Source: Anthopleura xanthogrammica (lineage: Eukaryota; Cnidaria; Anthozoa; Actiniaria; Actiniidae). Taken from it: a stretch of 64,000 nt of DNA. Positions 12,477-25,302 of this stretch are shown here, in pieces (position 1 is the stretch's first letter; every line of letters begins with the position of its first letter). Position numbers and translations under genes: made by a program. The DNA is taken from assembly GCA_964019055.1 (NCBI GenBank), contig OZ025211.1, positions 3,270,835 through 3,334,834 on the forward strand, given 5' to 3'. The notes under the pieces are model-generated. The model was not told where the DNA came from and made no database searches. It saw only the letters and a list, made by a program, of their open reading frames with translations.

Positions 12477-12482
12477 TTTATT
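12477..12482 (-). terminator. Candidate polyadenylation signal of Fox-1
   Basis: AATAAA on the minus strand, about 520 bp downstream of the Fox-1 stop. The spacing resembles that of Fox-2, whose AATAAA lies about 490 bp after its stop. Similar hexamers nearby cannot be excluded. Confidence 0.4.
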
Positions 12483-13003
12483 TAAATTGTGATAAAAGTT
12501 TTTATAAAAACCAGTGTTTATACACTGCAAGCAGATACATGATTAACTTAGAATATACCATTTTATTTAATTACAAGCTTCGTGCAAAGACGATTGCACA
12601 AAAACAATTTTTCATAACTTAATTAAATTATTGCGTTCATTCTTGGATCGGATGAGAAAAATCTATTTGGGGGTGTAGAAAGCAGAAGCTATTTCGTAAA
12701 TCTAATATTCTAATATTAAGCGGTTATTTTCATCGTTTTACTGAGCTCACAGCGTTTTTGAAAACTCTAAAATTCTGTAGATTTTTCATGCCTCTACTCT
12801 TAACTTAACTGAAGTATCCCAAACTTCCTGAGTCTTAAATAACAGATTAAGATAGCGTTGTTCTGCATGAAAAATAACTTACTACAATGATGCAACATTT
12901 GGACTTTTGGAGTTTTGATTTTTCCCCTCAAAGGATTGTTTAACTAAGATTGCTGCAGGATGAAACAGTGCGGTATTTTATAGTTAGACGTAATAAAGAT
13001 TGT

Positions 13004-14074
13004 TCATGAGCTGAGAGGGCGACGTTCTGGTGAGTCCAATTGCCAACGATGACAAGCGCAAGTCGAGTAATGATGATTAACGGGGTGGAACGAGCTCGTA
13101 TAGTTCGATAGAGAGGAATACGCTGTCGGGCTACGAAGCAAACTACTAGTACTCTCGCTTGGGTATCCTCGTATGGCGATATTGGAAGGACAGTTATATG
13201 GATATGAAGAAAGGGCATATCTGGAAGGGGAATCTTCGTATGGAGATAACAGTGCTGGAACCCTCGCTCTGTAGCTGTGTGTGAGTGATCTATCGCTGCT
13301 TGTCCCATAACCAATGTCTGCCAAATCCTGAGAGGTGCGCAGACCTGGATATACATACGATGAACATCCTAGACCGTATGCATGGTGGTAGTACAACGGC
13401 CCGTCACGGAACACCAACGAATGACTACATTTTGGTCTTCTTGGTTTTCGTCGACGGCGGAAATTTCCTTTCGAGAACTCTGGAAGATCTTTCGGATGGA
13501 TCATCCAATAGTGTCCCTTGCCGTTCTCCGCGCGACTTGCCTTCACGAAGCAGTCGTTGCTTGAGAGATTGTGTCGAACGCTGTTTCGCCATCCAGGACC
13601 TTTTTCTTTATCAAAGTGAGGATAGTTATTGGCGATGTAGCTGTAGATAGAGCTGAGGGTCATACGCTTGGTTGGAAGGCTCAAAATTGATTGTGCGATT
13701 ACTGCCACAAACGTTTCTTGGTTCTTGTCTTCCTCCTTGCTGTCAGCTTTCTCAGTACCTTTTTCAGTGTCCTCTTCTTTAATTATACGCTCCTTCCCCA
13801 TGTCTTCTTCTTCTTCTTCTACTTCTTCTTCTTCGTCTCGATGATCTTCGGTTCCCTTCAAGGTCACTGCTCTATGATGCTCTTCTTCATCCCTCACGAG
13901 TTCGTCGGACGTACACACTCTCTCTTCGTTAGTCTCCATCTTACGCGACTCTTTTGTTGACATTACGGAATGTTCACTAAGGGGACTGCCGAGGAAAGCA
14001 AGTCTGTCTTGATCATTGACTCGATATTCCCGATATTCTTGGCCACTTTGGTGCAATTGCAGAAAATGGTTCAT
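13004..14074 (-). CDS. Divergent FoxQ2-like forkhead transcription factor, Fox-1
   Basis: An intronless gene encoding 356 residues, expected to be a nuclear sequence-specific DNA-binding regulator. The forkhead domain spans about residues 119-212, with recognition helix GWRNSVRHNLSSNDCF at 161-176, GKGHYWMIHP at 185-194, and a basic tail FSKGNFRRRRKPRRP. The wing and tail most resemble FoxQ2 proteins. The usual KPPYSYIALI start is replaced by QETFVAVIAQ, which is unusual. An acidic, Glu-rich stretch (about 80-118) precedes the domain. The C-terminal part is rich in Ser, Tyr and Pro and has no motif I know. The ATG at 14074 has A at -3. Fox-2 is the inverted paralog, with an almost identical domain. 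The FoxQ2 assignment is by signature; a tree could place it elsewhere among divergent cnidarian Fox genes. Confidence 0.9.
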   Translation of the reverse strand: MNHFLQLHQSGQEYREYRVNDQDRLAFLGSPLSEHSVMSTKESRKMETNEERVCTSDELVRDEEEHHRAVTLKGTEDHRDEEEEVEEEEEDMGKERIIKEEDTEKGTEKADSKEEDKNQETFVAVIAQSILSLPTKRMTLSSIYSYIANNYPHFDKEKGPGWRNSVRHNLSSNDCFVKASRAENGKGHYWMIHPKDLPEFSKGNFRRRRKPRRPKCSHSLVFRDGPLYYHHAYGLGCSSYVYPGLRTSQDLADIGYGTSSDRSLTHSYRARVPALLSPYEDSPSRYALSSYPYNCPSNIAIRGYPSESTSSLLRSPTAYSSLSNYTSSFHPVNHHYSTCACHRWQLDSPERRPLSS

Positions 14075-14179
14075 TTTGAACTTGATGAGTCGATTATGCG
14101 ACTGTTAGTTAATCAAGTCTTAAGTTGTTCTCTCGGTGATGCTGTGCTTGACTATCTCGACAGCTGTAAAGGCAGTCAG

Positions 14180-14186
14180 ATTTATA
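14180..14186 (-). promoter_or_regulatory. Possible TATA box of Fox-1
   Basis: TATAAAT on the minus strand lies about 106 bp upstream of the Fox-1 ATG, leaving room for a 5' UTR of roughly 75-80 nt. Fox-2 also has a TATA-like element upstream. In AT-rich DNA a chance match is quite possible. Confidence 0.35.
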
Positions 14187-14717
14187 ATCATCGATACTAG
14201 GTTTATCAGCACTTGTTTGCTTTGTGCCTAGGGGGGTCTTAGATTTCTCTAGGACAGGTGACACGACTAGCAGTTGATGTATCATGTGTTCCTAATCAAA
14301 GATTGTAAACAAGCCTGCAATAGCTTCCCCGCTTGTGCGGAGATCCGGGTCGCCAAGGAAAAACAATTGCCTCTTCACAGGGCGCTGTTTGATGCCGAGT
14401 AAAAAGACCTTGCCATGTCACGACCACCACTTTTATTCCACAAAATAAAACGCCAAAATGCTTTTAGACAGGGATTTTCGAACGAGGATAATTCTGAGAA
14501 TCCTTTGGTCCCAAAATCTTTTGAAATGCTTGAATTTTTAATTTGTTTGAAGATTTGTTGATATTTGCTTCATTTGGGCCACTTGTTACAAAATAAAAAT
14601 CGCCAAATGAGGTTTGTGTCATCTAAATTTACTTGAATAAAAGTTATCTCAACAACCACTTTCACCAGAACATTCAATGACCAAGATTACATAAACGTTG
14701 TGAAATTTATTCTAACA

Positions 14718-14747
14718 GAAAAGAAAAGAAAAGAAAAGAAAAAGAAA
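14718..14747 (+). repeat. (AAAAG)n microsatellite
   Basis: About five copies of the pentamer AAAAG lie 0.65 kb upstream of Fox-1. Confidence 0.8.
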
Positions 14748-17553
14748 GGAAAATCCGTTCCCAAAACCATCTAATAAAAATATTTTTCTAAACTTCCTAA
14801 TACCAGCTAAATGAAAGATAGAACGCACTCTCTTGACACGTTCAAAAAACAGGTGTAACTGAGTTAGAATAAATTGTTTAAGCCCCACTAACTATTGCTG
14901 TTCTCACAGCATTAATAATCCTATATTCAAGGTCATAACATTAGACGGTTGAATCAGCTTTAGACCTCGTAAAATTTTGATCAAAGTTTTTGGGATTTTT
15001 AAAAAATCTCCATCAAGATTCGGGCTCTTTAATTTGATTCTTTAGCTCTGAAGTCCTTGGCATTTAGCAGATTCAAAGAGACTTCCATAATGTAATTATT
15101 AATTAGTATGCTTAGTTTAAAAAATGGAGTGATTTATTCCCTTCTTCTTGCTGAAGTCAGAGCACTACTTCGCTGTGTTTTTCACACAAAACCCCAGTGT
15201 TAATTTTGAAGGTTTTTTCTCACTTTGAACAAAGAAGAATAACAAAAAACAAACAAGAAACACGAATAACGTCGCATTATATATTTAGCCTGGAAGACAA
15301 AACGCCAAGGAGTTTTAATAAAATGTATTGAATTTTAAATCCTTTGGAATACAATTGAAATGCGGAGAGGTTGGCGAAGAAAGAGAATGATCAAAGACCC
15401 CTTGGTGGCAGTTATTGTATTGTAATGTGTTCCATGACTGGGCTTATTCTTCTATAAAAACACACAGTTCCTATGGCGTAGCTGTCATAGCTATGTCGAA
15501 AGCGCCTCTCAGTTTTAATCTATAGTAATCCTGCTGACTACAGTCTCGTAGATCAAACGAACTGAAGAAGAAAAATTTACGTGACCCGTCGCCTTCGAAA
15601 TCACAAACATCAAAATAGACGCTAAAACTGTAATTCTACTTTGAACAATAAAACTATTTAACTTGAATTGAACATTTGTAAAAGTCACTCCCTTATTGTA
15701 GCTTCAAAACTTCAATAAAAACATCGGGTTTCTCCGCCAGTTAAACAAAAATAGTCTGAATGTTTTTATACACAGGAGAGTGTCAAAAACAACCTCTAAA
15801 AGCAAGACGACTGAGTTGATATTTCTGAATGAGTTCCGTTTTAGTCAATTAAGATTATGAAGATAATTCCCCTCTCAAATGAGCCACGGAATGACCCCAT
15901 TAAGAGAGCAAGTCTTGCCATCAATTAAGTTAATTAAGCAATGAGAAGGAGCTTTGTCACCTAATTTAGTATTAACCAATTCAGTGCTTTTCACAACGGT
16001 TACCAACCAATGCAATAAAGTCAATGAAAATTACATGTGCTATTGTCGCAAGTAACGCTTAATTTACTTAATTTGATGTAGTCCATCGTGTAAATATACG
16101 TCGATCTGTACGATTCACATTCTATTAACTCAACATAAACGTCCAAATATCTAGAAACACGATTCAAATCCCTCAAAAATTAGACTTGAATTCAAGATTT
16201 TGGGAGGTTTTTAAGTGAAAATGTAAAAAAAAATTAGGGTATTTTTGGACTTGAATTCAGTATTAACTTCAAGGTTGTTTTTGTTTTCCCACAGGTTATA
16301 GTAAGGTTTCGGAAGTGGGGAAACTGTTAAGATGGTCTGAACAGGATGGTAGGAAATGAAGACTGTGCAATACCTAGTAAAAACTATAACAGGTGACAGC
16401 GAGTAAAACATCTTTTGGATTGTAAAATAACCCTTTAAGTGGTATTTTCCCGACGTTCTCATCTCATAATAGCAAAGCTTTTAGCCATAACTAACACTAA
16501 GCCGACGTAAGGTAGTGGTCTAATAATTTCGGGCAATAAAGAATTCGAAAGGTCGGTACTCCTGTCGGCATAGAATAATGACGGAATTAAACGTCTTCAA
16601 TGCAAAACATCGTCTTTTTTTTAGAAACCCTACCATGAAAATTGATCTATTTTTCAACCCAACTTTGCATTCATTATGATCATAATATTTAGCTAAATTC
16701 TATCAAAGTGCGTATATATTCTTCTTAATACCTGAATGTTAGTATAGATTGCTTTAGGCCTGATTAACAAAAGCCCTTGTCAATGAATTGGGGAAAGTAT
16801 CTTTTCGTTAAATCTAGCTGGTCAAGTGTATACAAAAACTGTCCAAAATGAAATCCAAAACATCTGTTGGGCGGTTAAAACCAACTCGTAATGTCAACAT
16901 TCTATCAGGGAGAAATACTGTTGATTTTTCGCCCATCATCTGTCTTTGTAAAAGTCTTTGACGACGAAAGAAAAATAATGTCGCAAATTTAATTATCTTA
17001 TTGAATGGATTTATAACAACAGATTTGGACTTCGAATTCCCTACTCGCTAACAATACCATTTTTCCTCGCATCACAACCACGTTTACATCTCTAAACTTC
17101 GATTCAATGAATTCATCAAATCTGAAACCCTCAAAAAAGCACTTACCAAAGCATTTCTACACTAATTGTGTTCTCTATTCAGAGATTATCGCTACGTTTG
17201 ATGTCAGTCAAGGAGTTCGGGAGCACATTTTTCCAGAGTAATTTTTTTGGGGGATAGTTTTATTGCAAGCTCAAAGTTTGAAGATTGGTAGTCGTGTACA
17301 CTGAATTACGTTTTTGTAATTACTTAGTTCTATAAGATGATAGTACGCGTTGATGAACCGTTACATATAACACTCGCCCCATGTTAAAGAAACTTGCCGG
17401 TCATATCATGAGCTTGTTTTCTGTAGACATATCAAGTCACAGCTGTCACCGGCGAAGTTAGAACACTTTGGCCACAGAAACAACCCAATAAAAGTTATTT
17501 ATAGATTGAACTATGAGGAATGTCTCCAAAATTTAATGACATGAAGGACACGA

Positions 17554-17572
17554 TTTTTTTTTTTTTTTTTTT
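17554..17572 (+). repeat. Poly-T run
   Basis: An uninterrupted T tract of about 19 bases in the intergenic region. It could be the tail of a decayed minus-strand retrocopy, but no body is recognisable beside it. Confidence 0.7.
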
Positions 17573-20082
17573 GCAACAACAGACAAGGGAAGTTCTAGTT
17601 TCATGAGCACAGTATTTCAACATACAAATCTACTGGAATATCTATACATTTTCGCCAAATCTAAGCAAAAACGGTTTAATCTTCTAATCAAAGGAATCAA
17701 AACCCTTCACTGTAAATCCACCAAAAACCAATTCATTAATTTTTTTAATTTTAATTTCATTTTCAAGTCTTAATGTTTTTGTGTTTTGTGAACCTTTGTA
17801 TCACGTTTCCGATATTTTAAGTACTATACACTCTTAAAAAATTAAATCCATAAAGTGGAGAAATGGTTTTATAATTTGTTGCACTGAGTCATAACGTTTT
17901 AATAAACATATATGCCGAGTGTAAAAAAAAACACTTTATTCTTCAAATAATTTGGCGAATTTTAGTTCAATACATTCAACATTTATTTACCTGTAGGAAT
18001 CGCATATTTTTTTCCAAATCTTTTCTGCCAGGAAGAAAAACTTTTGTTCAAAATATAGAATGTAGAGTTTGAGTAGCTATGTTTTTGAAAACAAAAAGAA
18101 GAATAACAAGAATAGCTTTGGGTAGCTCGTAGTCAAAACAAACCAAATTGGTCATTAAAAAAACCCGCGGGACAAATGTTTCTTGTGCGGCTTGTATTAC
18201 TAATGTAGTTGAATGTACTTCGCTATTGATACTAAATGAATAACTAGATAAGGACAATATAGGTTTGATTTAAGATAACGAAGATTATATTAAGCTTACA
18301 ATCTCTGCTCGATTTAAGATCTAGGATTGCTCGCTAAAACCCGAAATAACTTTCACAAAGATAAGTACTCTTTCCAAAAAGATTACAGCTAGTGAAACCG
18401 TATTATCACTGCACAAATTATCCAATACACTACGATTTATATATGTGAAAAACCCCTAATTAAAAGCATTAAAGATAACACATTACATGTTTAATTTTCA
18501 GTTTGAAAAAATATGCAATATCTTACATTCATGATGAGTCACTTTTTAACTTCAATATGTAATTTATTCTCCGAGGTTTTAAAATAGCTACGATTTTGAA
18601 TTTTGGAAGTATCTCTGTTTAACTGAAGATGGTATAGTTTTGTAGTTTTGAAGAGGAAACGTGAAAGTGTATAAGGGAAATTGAGCGCAAATGAATTAAA
18701 AGTGCAATGAAATTAGCTAGAATTTCTGGTTCATAAACTGAATTGTGGCAAAAAAATAGTTGACGAATTTACCGAAAGAAATATTTCCAAGTAAAGTTCC
18801 ATCCATCAACATTCTTACAGAAATCTAAATAAACAAAATCAAAGAGTAAACAAGCGAATGTGAAAACAGACTTCCTTGGAAAACTATCAATGGCTTATAA
18901 TTACTGGGAACTCCTCATGCAGATTTATGGGTTCAAAGCGCTGAAAATATCGACACTGCTACTACAAAAGGTTGGCAAAATACATCAGAACGAGTACATT
19001 TTACAAGCTCATCTAAAGAGACTCTAGACCAAACCAAAATCTTTCTTATTTCTTTTCTTTTTTTGATGTTATAAGGCTTAACTGGTGATAAAAGAGTAGT
19101 TCGTAAACCTCATGAACTCACTCCTTCTTTTTTGTCCTTAACTCAGTTTTTTCCTCGTCAAATTTTCGGTTTCTCATAATATCTTTTCCTTAAAACACAC
19201 CTCGAAATCTTAGCACAAATTCTCAGAAATCTAAGCACAAAAACAAACTTGAAAAGATACAAATGAATATACAAGTTTTGCTGATATTATTAGTTAGTAA
19301 ACAACAGCTCTGAATTCATCCAGGGTGTTAGAATATTGAATTAAGCTCAGTATATCAAAAGAAACAATTGCTACATTCAAAGCTTAGACTTTTTTCTAAG
19401 AAACAGACTTATTTTCTGAGCGGTTAGACTGACTGCAGATCTTATAGAATTCATGCCGTGAAAAGTCGTCCTAAAATCTCGAAAAAGGCATTAAAAATAG
19501 ACCACACTTTGACCCCCTGATCTAAACCGCCAAAGGGCTGACTAGCTAAAACTGGCTGGGTTGTTTTCAATAATTAGACTGCCAGATACAGATGTTCTTC
19601 AAAGTTTAAACTTTGTGTACCTTGTAAAGCAGCATATTGTTTGAGTGGTTAGTTCTAACATATGGTCAGTGTAAGAAAAACCCAACTCTTTGTTTCTCTG
19701 TCCCGAGTTTAATATACTAGCAGAGTCGTATGACCGAAATCGAGCTTTCTGGCGTTTCCCCGTGGTAACAGAAGTCTCCAGCGAAAAAAAACCGTGAAAT
19801 CTTTATCCAACTAATTGGTAGATAAAAAATGGAATATGGTGACTTTGATATTTCTAGATAAATTAACTAAACTTGATCTTTTGTAGAGAAGTGATTTTGA
19901 AGAAAACAAAAATTAGCAGGAGAATCCTCACAATGTATCAACAATGAGAATTCGTACAGTATCCCGACTACCGACGATTGAATATAAAATTTAACACTGT
20001 TCTTTTCGTTTTCCGTTCATTTTATTTTTCTCTAACGAAAGGCGAACGTCGGCTCCGTTAAGTATTGCTAGTTAAGTAAAGG

Positions 20083-20300
20083 GTTTTTTATTGCACAGTG
20101 TTCAAATTACTTATATATCCTTCAAATTATTTATGCTTTATACATCGACGCAGCTCAAACTACTTTCAGCTCACTACCTTCCACTCTTATTCTCTCTTTT
20201 ACTCCGACGAAGGACTAGCGTCCGAAACGTCAGTAAGTCGGATCTTTCTTATTTTTTTTACGGTGTAAAATTTAACTTTTATCACAGCAGCTCAAACTAG
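20083..20300 (+). mobile_element. Remnant with hammerhead-like hairpin and internal tandem repeat (copy A)
   Basis: The hairpin at 20204-20231 reads CCGACGA, then stem GGAC, loop TAGC, stem GTCC, then GAAACGTC. This is close to a hammerhead ribozyme core, but with C instead of U at the second core position and one extra A before the stem. CAGCTCAAACTA occurs on both sides of it (about 20150 and 20288), and GTGTTCAAATTAC is echoed by GTGTAAAATTTAAC. Repeated modules around such a hairpin resemble the terminal repeats of Penelope-like elements. The identity of the element is inferred. Confidence 0.4.
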
Positions 20301-21443
20301 TTTACTTTCTAGTTAACTTTTGCATTTCTCATTGACTTGAAATATATATTATCAAACTATCTCATTTTAAGGCCATTGAGATGGTCATGGGCTGATGAAG
20401 TTATTTACAATTGCAATCAGAATTTAGCAGGTTCTACCAACTTGACGAGCCCACTTGGGAGGGACCTCGTATTTTTGATTACAAACTCCCACTTCTGGAT
20501 TTCAGTTCATTACTGACTCCCCCAATGTTAATTGTACAAAATTAGGTGATATTAATTTACAGGAAATACGAGTGAAATTTGCTTTAATGATTTAAAGTTC
20601 AGATTGGCTGGTGGTACAAAATGTTTAGAAGAACTCTGTTCAAAGCTTTTGTCAAAAATTATATCCAAAAGCCTTTGATGTTACTGTTCTGGCGCGGTAT
20701 ACCAAAGGCATAGTTTTAGCAATTAGTAAAACATTTGTCAAATTGATCCCCAGAAACATGCTTGATTTGATGAGAAATTTTGGCTTGTTTTAGACAGAAG
20801 CCACAGGTTTATTAACCACTGACTATTATTACTGCTACCCTCGTAAAACAAGAACATGGACGATATTTTTCAGTGGAAGACCAACTTGGTGTATAAAAAT
20901 TCTTAGCGATCCGAGGATTATTTTACTTAACATTAAGAAAAAATTATAATTTTTTTTTTACAATCCTTTCAAACTCTGTTCACTAAAACATGTACAAAGA
21001 GTTTGAAATTCGGATTGGAGGAATGTAAAATCTCCGGCCAAGCTTAGCATGTAAACCATTTTCAACTGTTAACTATACCTGTGAATACTTAAGGGGCGGT
21101 AACTTTTTTACATTAGTGTCTCAGTTGGGGATTTTCCAGGAGAATTATCCTGAGTACGGGCAAATTTACTCGATTGTATATGCAGCTAAAGAAGAGGTCA
21201 CCGGAAGCCTCGATACTCCAGCAGAGAAAACACACCGCATACATACATCCTACGAAAGACTGTAAAAGACTTGCGCTCCATGGGGGGATTTAGGATTTTG
21301 AGTAGGAGGTTCGAAAATTAAGAAGTAATTCACCTTTATAGTTCTAATTCCAAGCTAGATGAGGATGCACAGGCATCCTGTGACCTCCCCCTGTATCCGC
21401 CACTGCGCTTACAAGAAAGTATACTTAATTAGTAATGGGAGTC

Positions 21444-21622
21444 TTAACTGACTATACTAGGATAGCTGTGCATTTAGCTTTGCGTTGAAGAGACATGAAG
21501 AAAACCGCGCTGACCTGGGGAAGGGAAGTTCATTAGTAGCAGCAATAACTGACTACACTTAGATAGATGTGCCCGGTTCCTTTAGCTTCTCGTCAAAGAG
21601 ACATGAAGAAGACCGCGCAGAC

Positions 21623-21624
<2 letters not shown>
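21444..21624 (+). repeat. Degenerate tandem duplication, period about 102 bp
   Basis: TAACTGACTA starts both units (21444 and 21546), and both contain AGAGACATGAAGAA followed by ACCGCGC and GACCT. The second unit runs into the (CTTT)n microsatellite. Confidence 0.7.

Positions 21625-21676
<52 letters not shown>
21625..21676 (+). repeat. (CTTT)n microsatellite
   Basis: About 13 perfect tetranucleotide units. A second, interrupted CTTT/CCTT pyrimidine tract follows at about 21990-22070. Confidence 0.9.
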
Positions 21677-23833
21677 GTTGTTAGTTTTACTTGTTTAAAG
21701 GAATTACAGTGAACTCTTTCAAAGAATAAGCGAAAACAACCTGTCTTTTTTTCGTGAGTCCGCACAAAGGAGCAGTGGCGCTGACTATAAGAAATACGGG
21801 CTCGGGAACGAAATTGTAATGTGTGACAAATGGATGTTGAAACATGCGCACACTGAGGACACGAACAGATGCGCACATGTTGGCAAAAGGAGTTAACATA
21901 AGCTTCCATTGATGTATTGTTCATTCAGTGTTTTATTTTGATTTTGTTCTTTTTTCAGTCGATTTTTGTTGTTGTGATGGAGCATCTTTCTTTATTTCTC
22001 TCTCTTTCTTTCTTCCTTCCTTTCTTTCTCTCTTTCTTTCTTTCTTTCCTTTCGTATTTCTTCTTTTCTTCTTCTATACTAATTTATTTGATGCCTTTGC
22101 GCTTTTCTATGCTTAGGACATGGAGATAGTAGAAAGTTGAAACAAGTAAAAACCAGTTAATAGAAGAAAAAAAGGTTAAACTGACATGCAACAAACAAAA
22201 AACCTAACCAAAAAAAAAGCAACCAAAAACAGATAACCAAAAAATAAGCAGACAAATAGATAAATTAATAGAAAACAAATTCAGTAATAAAATAATATTG
22301 TAATATTTTATCCACCTTGGACTGATATTCCTAAGGTTACTAATGTTTCACTCCAACTAGCTCTGATAATGTTTAAATAATCAGTCAGTAATTTTCGATT
22401 ATGTTTTAATGTTTACTGTTTTGCAAAAGTTACTCGTTATATTCTACCGCCCAGTAAAGCGAAAACTTGATTCATAAATTCTTCTCATGATACTTAGTAC
22501 GCGTCGCGGTCCGTCATTGGCTCTTCTGGAAGTTTATTTCATATCAAGGTTTTTATTTTTGATTGATTTCTCATTTTGAACACTATTTGTTTTTCAAAAC
22601 ACTAAATTATAAAAAAATGCTGATAAACTATTATTATATTTATATAACATTGAAGCCCGTTCGCCTCTCGGAAGTTCTAGCATTTTACTGTATATTATAG
22701 CTGTTAAAATACTCGTACCATTAGATGTAATACTTAGCTATCTCTCTTTCTCATTTCATGCCAATATCAATGGTTCGGGTTCTAGACACTTCTACACGTA
22801 ATAACGGCACGAAATCATCTCCAGTACACGAAACATTTAGGCCACTAGAAGTGCTAGTTATTTTTTGATACAAAAACTACAAAGATTTACGTTTCTCAGT
22901 AGTTGTAGTTCACATGTTGTTTGCTAGAGTATATTTGTAAGCTTTGTTTTCTTTTCTATTTAAAAAAAATTAACTTAAACAATTAATTAGCACTTTTTTG
23001 AAGTTCAATCGTATGATTCAAGCCTTGATTTATTCGCTATTAGCTTGAATCTTTTATCTATATTGTTGTATACCTGCCTTTATCGAGAAGCTATTAATCA
23101 TTTTGAGTGAATTTAGTGTTATATGAACGTCATGAATGACGTATAGACACTGGTATTGATTTATGGCTCATCGCAGAGCAACATGAACTTGATTTTCAAG
23201 GACTATATCAAGGTTAAGTATGGGGAAAACAATTTATGGTCCAAGTCCAAAGCTATGGCTGGATGACTGGCATCTTTTTCCACTTAATTTGTATTAATAA
23301 ATTAAGTTATTCTTAATAATCCCAAGTATATAATGAAACACATTTCTTTATGTTAAAAAAGTCATGTATTGCAAAAGAAGAGGAAAGCTTGTGTTGTTAA
23401 AATATTTGCTATTAGAATATATAGCATTATATATTAGACATTATATAAATTATATTCTTATTCTTTATTATGTAGAAACATTATCTTGGTATATATATTC
23501 TAAAACAGGGTTTTTCCCCCCCAAAAAAATCTAGTGAACACCGAATGCTGCACAGCGGTCAGGTACTTTATAACGAGAGTCTTTTAGAAGCCAAACGGGG
23601 CAAAACCATAACTAAACTCATTCAAATGGTACCCTTTTTGTATCAATAACTAGAATAGCTCAAGAATCCGTTGATACTGATATTGGAACTGAATTCAACT
23701 AATCGTTGTAAACGGTTTCGAAATACTGTACATATAGGTGTGTATGAAATCACGAAAATAAGGAGAACTTTTGGAGATTTGTTTTTGACACTGCCCCTGA
23801 TGGAAGTAATTCTTTTGTGATAAAGTCACTACT

Positions 23834-23900
23834 TCGATAAAGGACCTAACGTCCAAAACGTCAGAAATGTATATCTTTTTATTATACAGTGTTCAACTTA
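23834..23900 (+). mobile_element. Hammerhead-like hairpin remnant (copy B)
   Basis: The plus strand reads CGATAA, A, stem GGAC, loop CTAAC, stem GTCC, then AAAACGTCAG. It is followed by TTTTATTATACAGTGTTCAACTTA, whose counterpart (TTTTATTGCACAGTGTTCAAATTA) lies near 20085 in copy A. The core is more decayed than in copy A. Confidence 0.35.
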
Positions 23901-25244
23901 TACAAGTATATTATATGGATCTTTCTTCTTTGGGTATATAGAGTTTAGATAGTTATAAACATAGTAAACAGCACTGAAGCTGGTATACCTTCAAGTACTA
24001 TAAAAAGTGAAGAGTAGTTGTGGTCGTTTATAGGCAATAAATCAAAGCGTCAGCGATAAATCAACTATATCTTTAGCAAATATTTATCACCATAACAAGT
24101 GCGATAGATAAACTTGACACCACCAAACACATAAACAAGCATTGTACACTGCAAGGAAGGACTTTGTGGTTTTATTTTCAATAAAAGTCGAGGATAATAG
24201 CTCATTAGGGGTTTTGGGCAAGGATTTCCGAGGGCTGGCTAGTAGGTCAGCAATGGTTTCCAACCTGTCGTGGTTGATTCTTGTGATTTATTGAACTGGC
24301 TATCTGTCCGTATTGCGGACGTTCAGTTGATAGACCCTTGTTTTATCGCAGATATTGTGACCCATCACTGGATCTTTTTATAAACATGATTAATTTCATA
24401 TCTGTTAGTAAGTCAAACGAAAGCAAGGACGCGGAGAAGAAATGATGAATTGTACTTGTGTTGAATGAGGAACGAAGCAAGTCGACTTTATAACACAATG
24501 GATGGCTCAGCATTCTTTTCTGCAAGTGATTTATTGCCACTAGACTCAAAACAAAAGTAATGAATACAAAAACAACACGGATAACTTTTAAAAATCATAA
24601 ACTCGTTTAAGAATTATTTGAACATAAAAAAATACTGATTTTAACTGCTATTTGGAGAATCGATTTCTTTGTCCTATACGAGAAAACGAATTTGTAACTT
24701 TGCATGAGTCCCATAATAAAACCATAGCTACACGCAATTGAACTATCAATACGGTTTATTACTCGTGGTTTCAATGCAATATCTAATAAATATCAAATCT
24801 TTGAGTTTTGCTCACGAACACAGGCTAATCTATTCACAATCGTATCAAAAATGGTGGTATCTTTTGAGGATATTGGTAGCGAAATAAACCAAATTGTCAA
24901 CCACAACATTTAGCTTGCCCAACACCTTTGGCTCAACACTGACGCCAGACCGTTCTGCTTTGGTAGGTTGGTGTATATGTTTAGAACTTTTAGGTATTTA
25001 GTTCATCTATTATTGATATATACTTCACAAGTAGTGTTGAAGATATCGCACTGATATGGCGGGATAATATTGATACACAGTTTTTGTAGATTGAATTGCT
25101 TTTCAATCTTGTCACTTCAGAATTTCGCTTTCCGGAGTATTTATCAAGCTCTCTGTGTTCTGTTTTGGTGTTTCACTCAGTGACGGATCCAATTTTAATC
25201 ATAGTTAATAACTATAATTAATCGCAATATCATTTTTGGAAAAA

Positions 25245-25247
<3 letters not shown>

Positions 25248-25285
<38 letters not shown>

Positions 25286-25302
25286 AGGAAGGAAGGAAGG
25301 AA
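25248..25302 (+). repeat. (GA)n followed by (GGAA)n microsatellite
   Basis: A dinucleotide GA run of about 34 bases passes directly into GGAA tetramers. It is purine-only on the plus strand. Confidence 0.9.

Noticed and set aside
13285..13650. Plus-strand frames across Fox-1, and the matching minus-strand frame 33802-34284 across Fox-2
   Set aside because: They are antisense shadows of the conserved forkhead box; they resemble each other only because the boxes are nearly identical.
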